Origin: CAVVSD01 sp963757125
GTDB taxonomy: Bacteria; Actinomycetota; Thermoleophilia; Solirubrobacterales; Solirubrobacteraceae
Direction: 5' to 3'
DNA length: 64,000 nucleotides
Assembly: GCA_963757125.1 (NCBI GenBank)
Contig: CAVWQP010000002.1
Coordinates: 62,001-126,000, forward strand
Each line of letters opens with the position of its first letter. Position 1 is the stretch's first letter. Positions 41,519 through 51,761 of this stretch are shown here, piece by piece. The translations under genes were made by a program, and so were the position numbers. The notes beneath the pieces are model-generated. The model had not been told where the DNA came from. It saw only the letters and a program-made list of their open reading frames with translations, and searched no databases.

Positions 41519-42046
41519 ATGCGTGACCCCGCCGTCGGCGAGATCCTGGTCCAGCCCGACGAGCTGGCGCGTCGCGTCCGCGAGCTGGGCGCGGAGATCT
41601 CGAGGGACTACGAGGGGCGCGAGCCGCTCCTCATCGGCGTGCTCAAGGGCGCGGTCTTCTTCCTGTCGGACCTCATGCGGTCGCTCGACGTGTCCTGCGA
41701 GGTCGACTTCATGGCGGTCGCGTCCTACGGCTCGGCGACGGAGTCCTCCGGCGTCGTCCGCATCCTCAAGGACCTCGACGCCGCGATCGAGGGACGCGAC
41801 GTCCTCATCGTCGAGGACATCGTCGATTCCGGCCTCACGCTGCAATACCTGTTGCGGAATCTCGGCGCCCGCGGGCCCCGGTCGCTCGAGGTCTGCGCGC
41901 TGCTCACGAAGCCCGAGCGCCGCCGGGTGGAGCTCAGCCCGCGGTACGTGGGCTTCGAGATCCCCGACCGCTTCGTCGTCGGGTACGGCCTCGACTACGC
42001 CGAGCGGTATCGGAACCTGCCCTACGTGGCGGTCCTGAACACCTGA
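41519..42046 (+). CDS. hpt: Hypoxanthine phosphoribosyltransferase
   Basis: 175 residues. The PRPP-binding motif DVLIVEDIVDSGLT and the loop PLLIGVLKGAVFFLSDLMRS are intact; the C-terminal PDRFVVGYGLDYAERYRNLP is the base-binding end of HPRTs. It salvages hypoxanthine and guanine to IMP and GMP. ATG 41519 is preferred over the out-of-frame ATG at 41515. Sits between tilS and ftsH as in many bacteria. Confidence 0.95.
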   Translation: MRDPAVGEILVQPDELARRVRELGAEISRDYEGREPLLIGVLKGAVFFLSDLMRSLDVSCEVDFMAVASYGSATESSGVVRILKDLDAAIEGRDVLIVEDIVDSGLTLQYLLRNLGARGPRSLEVCALLTKPERRRVELSPRYVGFEIPDRFVVGYGLDYAERYRNLPYVAVLNT

Positions 42047-42071
42047 GGAGGGCCGCGTCGGCCCTTTGTCC

Positions 42072-42105
42072 ACCTGCATTTCACGCAGGTCCCGACTGCT
42101 ACGCT
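42072..42105 (+). promoter_or_regulatory. ftsH promoter region with short inverted repeat
   Basis: TACGCT (42100-42105) is a -10 candidate ten bases before the ftsH ATG. Upstream is the inverted repeat ACCTGC/GCAGGT (42072-42077 and 42085-42090), covering the -35 position; possible operator or weak hpt terminator. Confidence 0.4.
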
Positions 42106-42115
42106 CACACGTCCC

Positions 42116-44095
<1,980 letters not shown>

Positions 44096-44119
44096 CTTCG
44101 GCTTCAGATGTATGTGTGC

Positions 44120-44144
44120 GACGGGCGCCCTGATGGCGCCCGTC
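44120..44144 (+). terminator. Hairpin terminator after ftsH
   Basis: Perfect 10-base stem GACGGGCGCC / GGCGCCCGTC with loop CTGAT, 25 bases after the ftsH stop, followed by GTCGTTTCGTG. T-poor tail, as usual in high-GC genomes. Confidence 0.75.
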
Positions 44145-44542
44145 GTCGTTTCGTGTGACCCGCGCGACCGTGGCCGACGGGTCGGACCCGCTCGCGATGA
44201 GAGGTCACTGGTACCAGTCGGTCTCGCCCGAGCGAATGGTCGCCGTCGTTCGTTCATCCCTGAGATGAACAGGAGACGGCGACTGGGTCGTGCCGCCGCG
44301 CGCCATGCGCGGGAGCTTGTGCACGCCATGGGTGCATAGGCGCCCGCGCATCGGGCGGAGCGGACCGGCGGCATCCGCAGACGGCACGGCGCGCGGTCGC
44401 CGACGCCTCCCGCGCCCGTCCGCCCTCGGTGAACGCCGGATGACACCGCCGCCGCGAGGATCGCGGCCGGCAGGAGGAGACGGAGTGGGATGGTCATGAC
44501 GGTGGGAGGGGGCGGGCGCATCCGATTCGCCCCCCGCGGGGA
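44145..44542. other. Non-coding gap of about 400 bases with symmetric stem-loops
   Basis: The longest gap in the window, between the ftsH terminator and the SDR promoter. I see no convincing gene. It holds a perfect palindrome ACTGGTACCAGT (44207-44218) and a nested structure: outer arms GTCGCCGTC/GACGGCGAC (44239-44247, 44275-44283) and inner arms GTTCATC/GATGAAC (44252-44258, 44264-44270) separated by symmetric 4-base internal loops. A small RNA, a regulator site or a relic of a lost gene (folE usually lies here) are all possible. Confidence 0.5.
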
Positions 44543-44548
44543 TAGCCT
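44543..44548 (+). promoter_or_regulatory. -10 element TAGCCT of the SDR-fol operon
   Basis: TAGCCT, six bases, ATG 44555; leaderless arrangement. It is the first promoter-like element of the folate operon. Confidence 0.55.
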
Positions 44549-44554
44549 GCGCCC

Positions 44555-45337
44555 ATGGACCTCGAGCTCGCGGGCAGGGTCGCGCTCGTCACCGGGGCGA
44601 CCCGCGGCATCGGCCGTGCTATCGCCACGAAGCTGGCCGCGGAAGGCTGCTCCGTCGCGATCTGCGCCCGCGACGACGACGCCGTCGCCCGGACCGTCGA
44701 GGCGCTCGAGGCGCAAGGGGTCAAGGCGTTCGGCGCCTCCGTCGACATCACCGACGACGTCGCGCTCGAGGGCTTCGTCGACGCCGCCGCGCAGATCCTC
44801 GGCGGCCTGGATCTCATCGTGGCCAACGCGGGCGGCAGCGCCGGCGAGAACCTCCTCACGGACACGACCGGCGACGACTGGCGCCGGACGCTGGAGCTCA
44901 ACGTGGTCCACGCCGCGGTGCTCATCCGCGCGGCCGTCCCCCACCTCAGGGCGCGCGGCGGCGGCGCGGCGCTCGTCATCGCCTCCATCTCGGGCTCGCG
45001 CCCCCAGCCGAAGGCCCAGTACGCCGCCGCCAAGGCCGCGGAGATCCACCTCGCGGTCTCGCTCGGCCGCGAGCTCGGCCCGGAACGCATCCGCGTCAAT
45101 GCCCTGAGCCCCGGCTCGATCCTCTTCGAGGGCGGCTCGTGGGACCGCCGCCGCACCGACGACCCGGACGCGTTCGCCGAGTTCGCCAGGACGGAGTTCC
45201 CTCACGAGCGCCTCGGCACGGTCGACGAGATCGCGGACGCCGCCGCCTTCCTGCTGTCGCCCCGCGCGAGCTGGGTCAACGGCACCGAGCTCATCGTCGA
45301 CGGCGGCCAGAACCAGCCCGGGATGGGCGGGTTTTGA
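44555..45337 (+). CDS. Short-chain dehydrogenase/reductase heading the folate operon
   Basis: 260 residues, canonical SDR. Cofactor loop VALVTGATRGIGRAIATKLA, NADP-type Arg in ICARDDD, LIVANAGGSAGE, catalytic Ser in IASISGSRPQPK and YAAAK. Closest in style to FabG-like 3-oxoacyl reductases. It replaces folE between ftsH and folP and overlaps folP by TTGA, so a role in pteridine reduction is conceivable but unproven. Preceded by a leaderless promoter. Confidence 0.9.
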   Translation: MDLELAGRVALVTGATRGIGRAIATKLAAEGCSVAICARDDDAVARTVEALEAQGVKAFGASVDITDDVALEGFVDAAAQILGGLDLIVANAGGSAGENLLTDTTGDDWRRTLELNVVHAAVLIRAAVPHLRARGGGAALVIASISGSRPQPKAQYAAAKAAEIHLAVSLGRELGPERIRVNALSPGSILFEGGSWDRRRTDDPDAFAEFARTEFPHERLGTVDEIADAAAFLLSPRASWVNGTELIVDGGQNQPGMGGF

Positions 45338-46194
45338 GCCCGCTCACACGGGTTCCGGACCCGGTCGTCATGGGCGTGGTCAACGTGACGCCCGACTCGT
45401 TCTCCGACGGCGGCCTGTGGCTCGACCCGCAGAAGGCGATCGCGCACGCGCGCAGGCTCGTCGCCGACGGCGCGGGGATCCTGGACATCGGCGGCGAGTC
45501 GACCCGCCCGGGTGCGGATCCGGTGGCCGAAGAGGAGCAGCTGCGGCGCATCGTGCCCGTCTTCGAGGGCCTGCAGGGCGTCGCGGCGCGGCTGTCGATC
45601 GACACGACGAAGGCCTCGGTGGCCCGCGCGGCGATCGACGCGGGCGCAGACATCGTCAACGACGTCACCGCGTTGCGTGACGACCCCGATCTCGCGGGCC
45701 TGTGCGCCGAGCGCGGCGTGAACGTCTGCCTCATGCACATGCTCGGCGAGCCGCGCACGATGCAGGACGACCCGCACTACGACGACGTCGTCGACGACAT
45801 CAAGGCCTTCCTGACCGAGCGCCTGGAGCACGCCGTCGCCGCGGGCATCGCGGAGGACAGGGTCTGGCTGGATCCCGGGATCGGCTTCGGCAAGACCGTC
45901 GACCACAACCTCGCGCTGCTCGGGCGGCTGGACGAGCTGGTCGCGATCGGCCGCCCGATCGTCGTCGGCACGTCGCGCAAGGGCTTCATCGGAAGGATCA
46001 GCGGCGAGGAGATCGAGGGCCGGGTGCCGGGGACGATCGCCACGAACGTCATCGCCCTCGGCAACGGCGCCGAGGTGTTCCGCGTCCATGACGTGGCTGC
46101 CGTCGCCCAGGCGCTGGACGTTGCTGCTGCTACGTTCCGCGGCCAGTGGAACGGCGCGACGACGACATCGACGACATCGACGACGACGACGTAG
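45334..46194 (+). CDS. folP: Dihydropteroate synthase
   Basis: 286 residues from TTG 45334, which overlaps the SDR stop (TTGA). Signatures: VMGVVNVTPDSFSDGG, LDIGGESTRPGADPV, LSIDTTKASVARAAI, DPGIGFGKTVDHNLAL and VGTSRKGFIGRISG. Condenses p-aminobenzoate with dihydropterin pyrophosphate; target of sulfonamides. The C-terminus ends in an unusual Thr/Ser run encoded by a GACGACATC-type repeat shared with the start of folB. Confidence 0.95.
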   Translation: MSPLTRVPDPVVMGVVNVTPDSFSDGGLWLDPQKAIAHARRLVADGAGILDIGGESTRPGADPVAEEEQLRRIVPVFEGLQGVAARLSIDTTKASVARAAIDAGADIVNDVTALRDDPDLAGLCAERGVNVCLMHMLGEPRTMQDDPHYDDVVDDIKAFLTERLEHAVAAGIAEDRVWLDPGIGFGKTVDHNLALLGRLDELVAIGRPIVVGTSRKGFIGRISGEEIEGRVPGTIATNVIALGNGAEVFRVHDVAAVAQALDVAAATFRGQWNGATTTSTTSTTTT

Positions 46195-46610
46195 ACGAGG
46201 AGCCCGTCGAGGACCCCGAGGACGAGGACGACGACGTCCCCGACACCCCGGTCTCGATCGAGATCAGCGGCCTCTCGCTCTACACGCACCACGGCGTGAG
46301 CGAGGCCGAGCGCGAGGTCGGCCAGCGCCTCGTGCTCGACATCACGCTCGACATGTTCCGCAACGACGCGACGACGACGGACGACGTCGCCGACACCGTC
46401 GACTACGGCGAGGTCTGCCAGCTCGCGGCGCTCATCGCGCAACAGCGCTCCTACCGGACGCTCGAGCGGCTGGCCACGGCGATCGCCGACCGGCTGCTGG
46501 ACGACTTCGACGTGCACTCGGTGGTGGTCAAGGCGTCCAAGCCCGAGCCGCCGATCCCGCTGCCGGTGGACGAGGCCTCCGTCACCGTCTGGCGGGAGAT
46601 CGAGGAGTAG
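46146..46610 (+). CDS. folB: Dihydroneopterin aldolase with acidic N-terminal extension
   Basis: 154 residues from GTG 46146. The enzyme core begins near residue 36 (VSIEISGLSLYTHHGVSEAE REVGQRL, with VDYGEVCQLAALIAQQRSYR TLERLATAIADRLL), about the usual 118 residues. The first 35 residues are almost entirely Asp/Glu and come from a trinucleotide-like repeat that overlaps the folP end by 49 bases. A later start may be used, though no good one is visible. Releases glycolaldehyde from dihydroneopterin. Confidence 0.92.
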   Translation: MERRDDDIDDIDDDDVDEEPVEDPEDEDDDVPDTPVSIEISGLSLYTHHGVSEAEREVGQRLVLDITLDMFRNDATTTDDVADTVDYGEVCQLAALIAQQRSYRTLERLATAIADRLLDDFDVHSVVVKASKPEPPIPLPVDEASVTVWREIEE

Positions 46611-47425
46611 TGCCGGAAGGCTCGTTCGACCGCGCCATCGCGGTCGAGGATGGAGGGGACGGCCGGATGGCCGTGCTCCTCGACGCGACGTGGACCGCCC
46701 CGGCCGGGCTCAACGGCGGATACATCGCCGCGGTCGTCCTGAACGCGATGGTCGCGGTGGTCGGCGACCCGGCGCGGCACCCGCGCTCGATCACCCTGCA
46801 GTACCTCGCGTCGCCGCAGCCGGGCCCGGCCGTCGTCGAGGTGGCCATCGAGCGCTCCGGGCGCACGCTCACCAGCACGAGCGCGCGGCTGGTGCAGGAC
46901 GGGCGGACGTCCATCGTCGCGCTCGGGGTGCTGGCCGGCGACTACGAGTCCGCCGTGCAGTTCGCCACGCCGCCGCCGCCGCTGCCCGCCTCAGACGACG
47001 TCCCGGTCCTCGACTGGGGTACCGACCTCTTCCCGATCGCGACGATGTTCGACTACCGGCCGGCGATCGGCCCGGTCCCGCTGCGCGACGCCCCCGCGCC
47101 GGAGGCGGTCACCGGCGGCTGGCTGCGGCTCAAGGAGCCGCGGGCGCCCGACGCGCAGCTCCTGGCCCAGTACGTCGACGCCTGGTGGCCCGCGGCGTTC
47201 GTCCGCGTGTCGCGGCCCGCCGCCGTCCCGACCATCGACCTCACGGTGCACTTCCGCGCCCCCAGCGCGGCGGCTGCGCTCGATCCCGCGGCGCCTGTCA
47301 TGGTCCGCTTCACCTCGCGCACCGCGAAGGACGGCTTCATCGAGGAGGACGGCGAGGTGTGGGCACCGGACGGCACGCTGCTCGCGACCTCGCGCCAACT
47401 CGCAGTCGCGCGTCTCATGACATGA
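46610..47425 (+). CDS. Thioesterase superfamily protein (TesB-like double hotdog)
   Basis: 271 residues. Two hotdog-like halves: APAGLNGGYIAAVVLNAMVA with HPRSITLQYLASPQPGPAVV EV, and the later TIDLTVHFRAP with GFIEEDGEVWAPDGTLLATS RQLAVA, typical of acyl-CoA thioesterase II-like actinobacterial proteins. GTG 46610 shares its G with the folB TAG. Lying between folB and folK, it is translated with the folate enzymes, but a pathway link is not established. Confidence 0.85.
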   Translation: MPEGSFDRAIAVEDGGDGRMAVLLDATWTAPAGLNGGYIAAVVLNAMVAVVGDPARHPRSITLQYLASPQPGPAVVEVAIERSGRTLTSTSARLVQDGRTSIVALGVLAGDYESAVQFATPPPPLPASDDVPVLDWGTDLFPIATMFDYRPAIGPVPLRDAPAPEAVTGGWLRLKEPRAPDAQLLAQYVDAWWPAAFVRVSRPAAVPTIDLTVHFRAPSAAAALDPAAPVMVRFTSRTAKDGFIEEDGEVWAPDGTLLATSRQLAVARLMT

Positions 47426-47943
47426 CCATCGGCTACCTCGGACTCGGCTCCAACGTCGGCGACCGCCGCGCCCAGCTGCAGGCGGCGACCGACGCGCTGG
47501 GTGACGGGGGCGTCAGCGTCCTCGCGTCGTCGAGCACGTACGACACCGATCCGGTCGGCGAGATCCTCGACCAGCCGAGCTTCCTCAACGCGTGCCTGCG
47601 GATCGACACCCGCCTCGACCCCGAGGCGCTGCTGGACGCCTGCAAGGCGACCGAGCGCGAGATGGGCCGCGCGCAGCCCGGCGAGGGCTACGTCCGCCAC
47701 GGGCCGCGCCCGATCGACGTCGACCTGCTCCTGCTGGGCGACACGACCTACACGTCCGACCGCCTCACGCTGCCGCATCCGCAGGTGCTCGCCCGGCGCT
47801 TCGTCCTCATCCCGCTGCTCGAGCTGGACTTCGAGCTGCAGACGCCGGACGGCACGCGCTGCAGCGACGCGCTCGCGGCCCTGCCCGTCGAGGAGGGCGT
47901 TCGCCGTGCGGGCCCGCCGCTGGCGGTGGGCGGGGAGGCGTGA
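47422..47943 (+). CDS. folK: 2-amino-4-hydroxy-6-hydroxymethyldihydropteridine pyrophosphokinase
   Basis: 173 residues. HPPK signatures LGLGSNVGDRRAQLQAATDA, VGEILDQPSFLNACLRID, YVRHGPRPIDVDLLLLGD (metal-binding Asp pair) and LPHPQVLARRFVLIPLLEL. Transfers pyrophosphate from ATP to the pterin, the step before FolP. ATG 47422 overlaps the thioesterase stop (ATGA). Confidence 0.96.
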   Translation: MTIGYLGLGSNVGDRRAQLQAATDALGDGGVSVLASSSTYDTDPVGEILDQPSFLNACLRIDTRLDPEALLDACKATEREMGRAQPGEGYVRHGPRPIDVDLLLLGDTTYTSDRLTLPHPQVLARRFVLIPLLELDFELQTPDGTRCSDALAALPVEEGVRRAGPPLAVGGEA

Positions 47944-47947
47944 CCTG

Positions 47948-48724
47948 ATGCTGCTCGTCGTCGACGTCGGCAACACCCAGACGCACTTCGGCACGTGGGA
48001 GGCGGATCGCCTCGTCGAGCACTGGCGCTTCGCGACCGTGCGCACGGCGACCGCCGACGAGATCGGCGCGGTGCTCCTGAACCTGCTCGAGCTGCGCGGG
48101 CTGGGCTTCGCCGACCTCGACGCGTCGATCATCTCCAGCACCGTCCCGGTCCTCGAGCCCGAGTGGGTCGCGATGGCCGAGCGCTACCTCGACCACCGGA
48201 TGCTCAGCGTCGGCCCCGGCCTGCGGACCGGCATGCCGATCCGCTACGACAACCCGCGCGAGATCGGCGCCGACCGCCTCGTGAACGCGGTCGCGATCCG
48301 CGAGCGCTTCGGGGGTCCGGCGATCTGCGTCGACTTCGGCACGGCGGTGAACTTCGACGTCGTCTCGCGGGCCGGCGAGTACCTCGGCGGCACGCTGATG
48401 CCGGGCGTGGAGATCTCGCTCGACGCGCTCACCGAGCGCGGCGCGAAGCTGCCCAAGATCGACCTCGCGGCGCCCAAGAGCGTCATCGGCAAGTCGACCG
48501 TCGACGCGATCCGCGCGGGCGTCGTCTTCGGCTACGCCGCGGCGGTCGACGGCATCCTGCGCCGCATCCGGGCCGAGATGCGCGAGCCGGAGGCCGTCAC
48601 GATCGCCACGGGTGGGTTGGCGGGCCACATCGTGCCGTTCTCCGAGGAGATCTCGGAGATCGACCAGATGCTCACGCTCACGGGGCTACGTTTGGTCTAT
48701 GAGCGGAACGCGCCGCCTCACTGA
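47948..48724 (+). CDS. coaX: Type III pantothenate kinase
   Basis: 258 residues. Actin-like kinase motifs LLVVDVGNTQTHFG (phosphate-binding), REIGADRLVNAVAI, AICVDFGTAVNFDVVS and YLGGTLMPGVEISLDAL identify CoaX, with GKSTVDAIRAGVVFGYAAAV. First step of coenzyme A synthesis; insensitive to CoA feedback and K+ dependent in the family. Starts four bases after folK and its last 26 bases overlap dus. Confidence 0.95.
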   Translation: MLLVVDVGNTQTHFGTWEADRLVEHWRFATVRTATADEIGAVLLNLLELRGLGFADLDASIISSTVPVLEPEWVAMAERYLDHRMLSVGPGLRTGMPIRYDNPREIGADRLVNAVAIRERFGGPAICVDFGTAVNFDVVSRAGEYLGGTLMPGVEISLDALTERGAKLPKIDLAAPKSVIGKSTVDAIRAGVVFGYAAAVDGILRRIRAEMREPEAVTIATGGLAGHIVPFSEEISEIDQMLTLTGLRLVYERNAPPH

Positions 48725-49703
48725 CAGCTGGCAGCTCGGACCGCACACGATCCGCAACCGGGTCGTGCTCGCGCCCCTGGCCGGGATCGGCAACTGGTTC
48801 GTGCGGCTGCAGGCCAAGCGCTACGGCGCCGGGCTCGCGTTCTCCGAGATGGTCTCGTCGCACGCGATCCACTACCGCAACGAGAAGACCTGCACGGAGC
48901 TCCTGCGCATCCACCCCGACGAGCGCAGCGGCGGCCCCGTCGCCATCCAGCTGTTCGGGCAGGACCCGGAGATCATGCGCTCCGCGGCGGCGACGGTCGC
49001 AGAGGCGGGCGCGGACATCATCGACCTGAACATGGGCTGCCCGGTGCCGAAGGTGTGCAAGACCGGCGCCGGCGCCGCGCTGCTCGGCGACCACGACACC
49101 GCGGTGGCCGTCGCCGCCGCCGCGCGCGAGGGCAGCGGCCTGCCCGTCACCGTGAAGCTGCGCAGCGGCCGCAAGCGCGGCGAGACCGACGGCCTGGTGC
49201 TCGCGCACCGGCTCGTCGCCGAGGCGGGCGTCGCCGCGATCGGCTTCCACCCGCGCTCCGCCCAGGTGCAGCACAAGGGCGAGCCCGACCTGGAGCTCGC
49301 GGCCGAGCTCGTCCGCACCCTGCCCGCGCCGGTGATCCTCTCCGGCGGGATGCGCGACCCGGCCTGGATCGCGGACGCGTTCGAGCAGACCGGCGCGACC
49401 GCCGTGATGCTCGCACGCGGCGCGCTGGGCGATCCGTGGCTCTTCGCGCGCCTGCTCGACGCGGGCACCGCGGAGCCGAGCCACGAGGACGTCCTCGACG
49501 AGCTCGACTGGGTGCTGGCCTGCGCGGCGGAGCACCTCGGCGAGGAGCGGGCGGCCCGCTACCTGCGCAAGTTCTACCCCTGGTACGTCGACCGGCTCGG
49601 GGCGGATCGCACGCTCAACGACGCGCTGCAGCGCACCGCGTCGCTCGCCGAGGCCCGCGAGGTGCTCGGCACGCTGCGGCGCCCCGTCGCAGCGGCCGCC
49701 TGA
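48699..49703 (+). CDS. dusB: tRNA-dihydrouridine synthase
   Basis: 334 residues, FMN TIM-barrel. VLAPLAGIGNWFVRLQAKRY, QLFGQDPEIMRSAAATVAEA, the catalytic Cys in DLNMGCPVPKVCKTGAGAAL, TVKLRSGRKRG, GFHPRSAQVQHKG and ARGALGDPWLF are diagnostic of DusB-type enzymes. Reduces uridines in the tRNA D-loop. Its start lies within the coaX end (26-base overlap), indicating coupling. Confidence 0.94.
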   Translation: MSGTRRLTDSWQLGPHTIRNRVVLAPLAGIGNWFVRLQAKRYGAGLAFSEMVSSHAIHYRNEKTCTELLRIHPDERSGGPVAIQLFGQDPEIMRSAAATVAEAGADIIDLNMGCPVPKVCKTGAGAALLGDHDTAVAVAAAAREGSGLPVTVKLRSGRKRGETDGLVLAHRLVAEAGVAAIGFHPRSAQVQHKGEPDLELAAELVRTLPAPVILSGGMRDPAWIADAFEQTGATAVMLARGALGDPWLFARLLDAGTAEPSHEDVLDELDWVLACAAEHLGEERAARYLRKFYPWYVDRLGADRTLNDALQRTASLAEAREVLGTLRRPVAAAA

Positions 49704-49732
49704 ACCCTCAGAGAGGGCCCACAGGGGGCTGT

Positions 49733-49738
49733 TACACT
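49733..49738 (+). promoter_or_regulatory. -10 element TACACT of greA-lysS
   Basis: TACACT lies 36 bases before the greA ATG in the 71-base gap after dus; the transcript would have a short leader of about 30 bases. Confidence 0.5.
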
Positions 49739-49774
49739 GCCGCGCTCCCAACCCGCGGTCGGACGGTTCGGTCT

Positions 49775-50254
49775 ATGCCCAAGGACGTCATCCTCACCCC
49801 TGAAGGCCTCGAGAAGCTCAAGCTCGAGCTCGTCGACCTGCAGACGAACAGGCGGCGGGAAGTCGCCGAGCGGATCAAGGAGGCTCGCGCGTTCGGCGAC
49901 ATCTCGGAGAACTCCGAGTACGACGACGCGAAGAACGAGCAGGCCATGCTCGAGCAGCGGATCGCCTCCGTGGAGGAGAAGCTGCGCTCGGCGACGGTCA
50001 TCGACGCGAAGGACCTGACGACGGACATCGTGCAGGTCGGCTCGGTCGTGAAGGTCGCCGATCAGGAGAGCGGCAAGGACCAGACGTTCACGATCGTCGG
50101 CTCGGCCGAGGCCAAGCCGCCGGAGCGCCTGTCGAACGAGTCGCCCGTCGGCCGCGCCCTCATCGGCCGCAAGCGAGACGACGTCGTCGAGGTCCCGCTC
50201 CCCCGTGGCGGCGCGCGCAAGCTGCGCATCACCGCCATCGAAGTCGGCCTCTAG
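49775..50254 (+). CDS. greA: Transcription elongation factor GreA
   Basis: 159 residues. N-terminal coiled coil with the acidic tip DISENSEYDDAKNEQ that enters the polymerase secondary channel, and the C-terminal FKBP-like domain with IVGSAEAKPPERLSNESPVG RALIGRK. Rescues backtracked RNA polymerase by stimulating transcript cleavage. 11 bases before lysS, same operon. Confidence 0.97.
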   Translation: MPKDVILTPEGLEKLKLELVDLQTNRRREVAERIKEARAFGDISENSEYDDAKNEQAMLEQRIASVEEKLRSATVIDAKDLTTDIVQVGSVVKVADQESGKDQTFTIVGSAEAKPPERLSNESPVGRALIGRKRDDVVEVPLPRGGARKLRITAIEVGL

Positions 50255-50265
50255 GAGGCCCCGGG

Positions 50266-51717
50266 ATGGCCGACGAGCTGCTCGCCGTCCGGCGGGAGAA
50301 GCTCGATCGCCTGCGCGCGGACGGCGTCGAGCCGTTCCCGCACGCCTACCCGGGGGTGGAGCCGATCACGGACGTCCGCGCGGCCCACGAGGCTCTGGAG
50401 GCGGGTGAGGAGACCGAGGTGCGCCACCGCGTCGCCGGCCGCCTCGCTGCGCGCCGCGGCCAGGGGAAGATGGCGTTCCTGGATCTCGTCGACCGCAGCG
50501 GCCGCATCCAGCTGCAGGCGCGCGCCGACGTCCTCGGCGCCGAGTCGATGGAGACGCTGCTCGGCCTCGACCTCGGCGACCTCATCGGCGTCGACGGCAC
50601 CGCCTTCATGTCGCGCCGCGGCGAGCTGACGCTGCGCGTCGAGGACTGGGCGCTGCTCGCGAAGTCGCTGCGCCCGCCGCCGGAGAAGTTCCACGGCCTG
50701 CAGGACGTCGAGACGCGCTACCGCCGCCGCGAGCTCGACCTCATCTCCAACGAGGAGACCCGCGAGCTGTTCGCGGCGCGCGCCAGGATCGTCACGGCGA
50801 TCCGCCGGTCGCTCGACGACGACGGCTTCCTCGAAGTCGAGACGCCCGTCCTGCAGCCGCTCTACGGCGGCGCGCTGGCACGCCCGTTCACGACCCACTA
50901 CGACGCGCTGGACCAGACGATGTACCTGCGCATCGCGACCGAGCTCTACCTCAAGCGGCTCATCGTCGGCGGCCTCGAGCGCGTCTACGAGATCGGCAAG
51001 AACTTCCGCAACGAGGGGCTGTCGCCGAAGCACAACCCCGAGTTCACGATGCTCGAGTGGTACGAGGCCTACGCGGACTACGGCGACGCCGCCGCGCGCC
51101 TGGAGAAGGTCGTCGGCGCCGCCGCCCAGGCCGCCGGCTACGAGGGCGAGCTCGACTTCGCCTCCCCCTGGCGGCGCGTCACCTTCAGCGAGGCGATCCT
51201 CGAGGCGACGCGCGTCGACATCGACGCCAACCGCGACCGCGAGTCGCTCGTCGCGGCGATCCGCGCCGCCGGCGTCGAGCTCGAAGGGCTCGGACATCTG
51301 ACCTGGCCACAATTGGTCGACGACCTGCTCTCCAAGCACGTCGAGCCGACGCTCGTGCAGCCCACGTTCGTCCTCGACCACCCGATCGAGATCTCGCCGT
51401 TCGCCAAGGCGCACCGCTCCAAGCCGGGCGCGACCGAGCGCTTCGAGGCGTACGCGAACGGCATGGAGATCGCCAACGCCTTCACCGAGCTCAACGACCC
51501 GGACGAGCAGCGCGCGCGCTTCGAGGCGCAGGCTCGGTACGCGGCGGAGGGCGACGACGAGTCCCAGCCCTACGACGAGGGATTCGTGCAGGCGCTGGAG
51601 CAGGGCATGCCACCGACCGCCGGCCTCGGGCTCGGGATCGATCGCCTCGCGATGGTCCTCACGGGCCGCGACACGATCCGCGACGTCGTGCTCTTCCCCG
51701 CACTGCGCGGGAATTGA
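50266..51717 (+). CDS. lysS: Lysyl-tRNA synthetase, class II
   Basis: 483 residues. Anticodon-binding OB fold at about 55-145 (VAGRLAARRGQGKMAFLDLV DRSGRIQLQ), then the class II core: motif 1 around FLEVETPVLQPLYGGALARP, motif 2 YEIGKNFRNEGLSPKHNPEFTMLEWYEAY and motif 3 GLGLGIDRLAMVLTG. Charges tRNA-Lys. ATG 50266 follows the greA stop by 11 bases with an AGGAGG-like site. A hairpin follows the stop. Confidence 0.97.
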   Translation: MADELLAVRREKLDRLRADGVEPFPHAYPGVEPITDVRAAHEALEAGEETEVRHRVAGRLAARRGQGKMAFLDLVDRSGRIQLQARADVLGAESMETLLGLDLGDLIGVDGTAFMSRRGELTLRVEDWALLAKSLRPPPEKFHGLQDVETRYRRRELDLISNEETRELFAARARIVTAIRRSLDDDGFLEVETPVLQPLYGGALARPFTTHYDALDQTMYLRIATELYLKRLIVGGLERVYEIGKNFRNEGLSPKHNPEFTMLEWYEAYADYGDAAARLEKVVGAAAQAAGYEGELDFASPWRRVTFSEAILEATRVDIDANRDRESLVAAIRAAGVELEGLGHLTWPQLVDDLLSKHVEPTLVQPTFVLDHPIEISPFAKAHRSKPGATERFEAYANGMEIANAFTELNDPDEQRARFEAQARYAAEGDDESQPYDEGFVQALEQGMPPTAGLGLGIDRLAMVLTGRDTIRDVVLFPALRGN

Positions 51718-51719
51718 CT

Positions 51720-51740
51720 CCGACCGGCCTGGGCGGTCGG
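51720..51740 (+). terminator. Hairpin after lysS
   Basis: CCGACC/GGTCGG stem with a nine-base GC-rich loop, two bases after the lysS stop. No T-run; weak terminator candidate just upstream of the clpC promoter. Confidence 0.4.
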
Positions 51741-51750
51741 GGCCCGTTGG

Positions 51751-51756
51751 TAGACT
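51751..51756 (+). promoter_or_regulatory. -10 element TAGACT of the clpC leader
   Basis: TAGACT is followed by five bases and the ATG of a 38-codon frame at 51762. No ClgR- or HspR-type operator was found in the leader. Confidence 0.5.
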
Positions 51757-51761
51757 GCCTC

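Noticed and set aside
44205..44387. 60-codon minus-strand ORF and a 75-codon plus-strand ORF in the gap after ftsH
   Set aside because: No ribosome site, no promoter at the right place, no recognisable sequence; they cross palindromic DNA.
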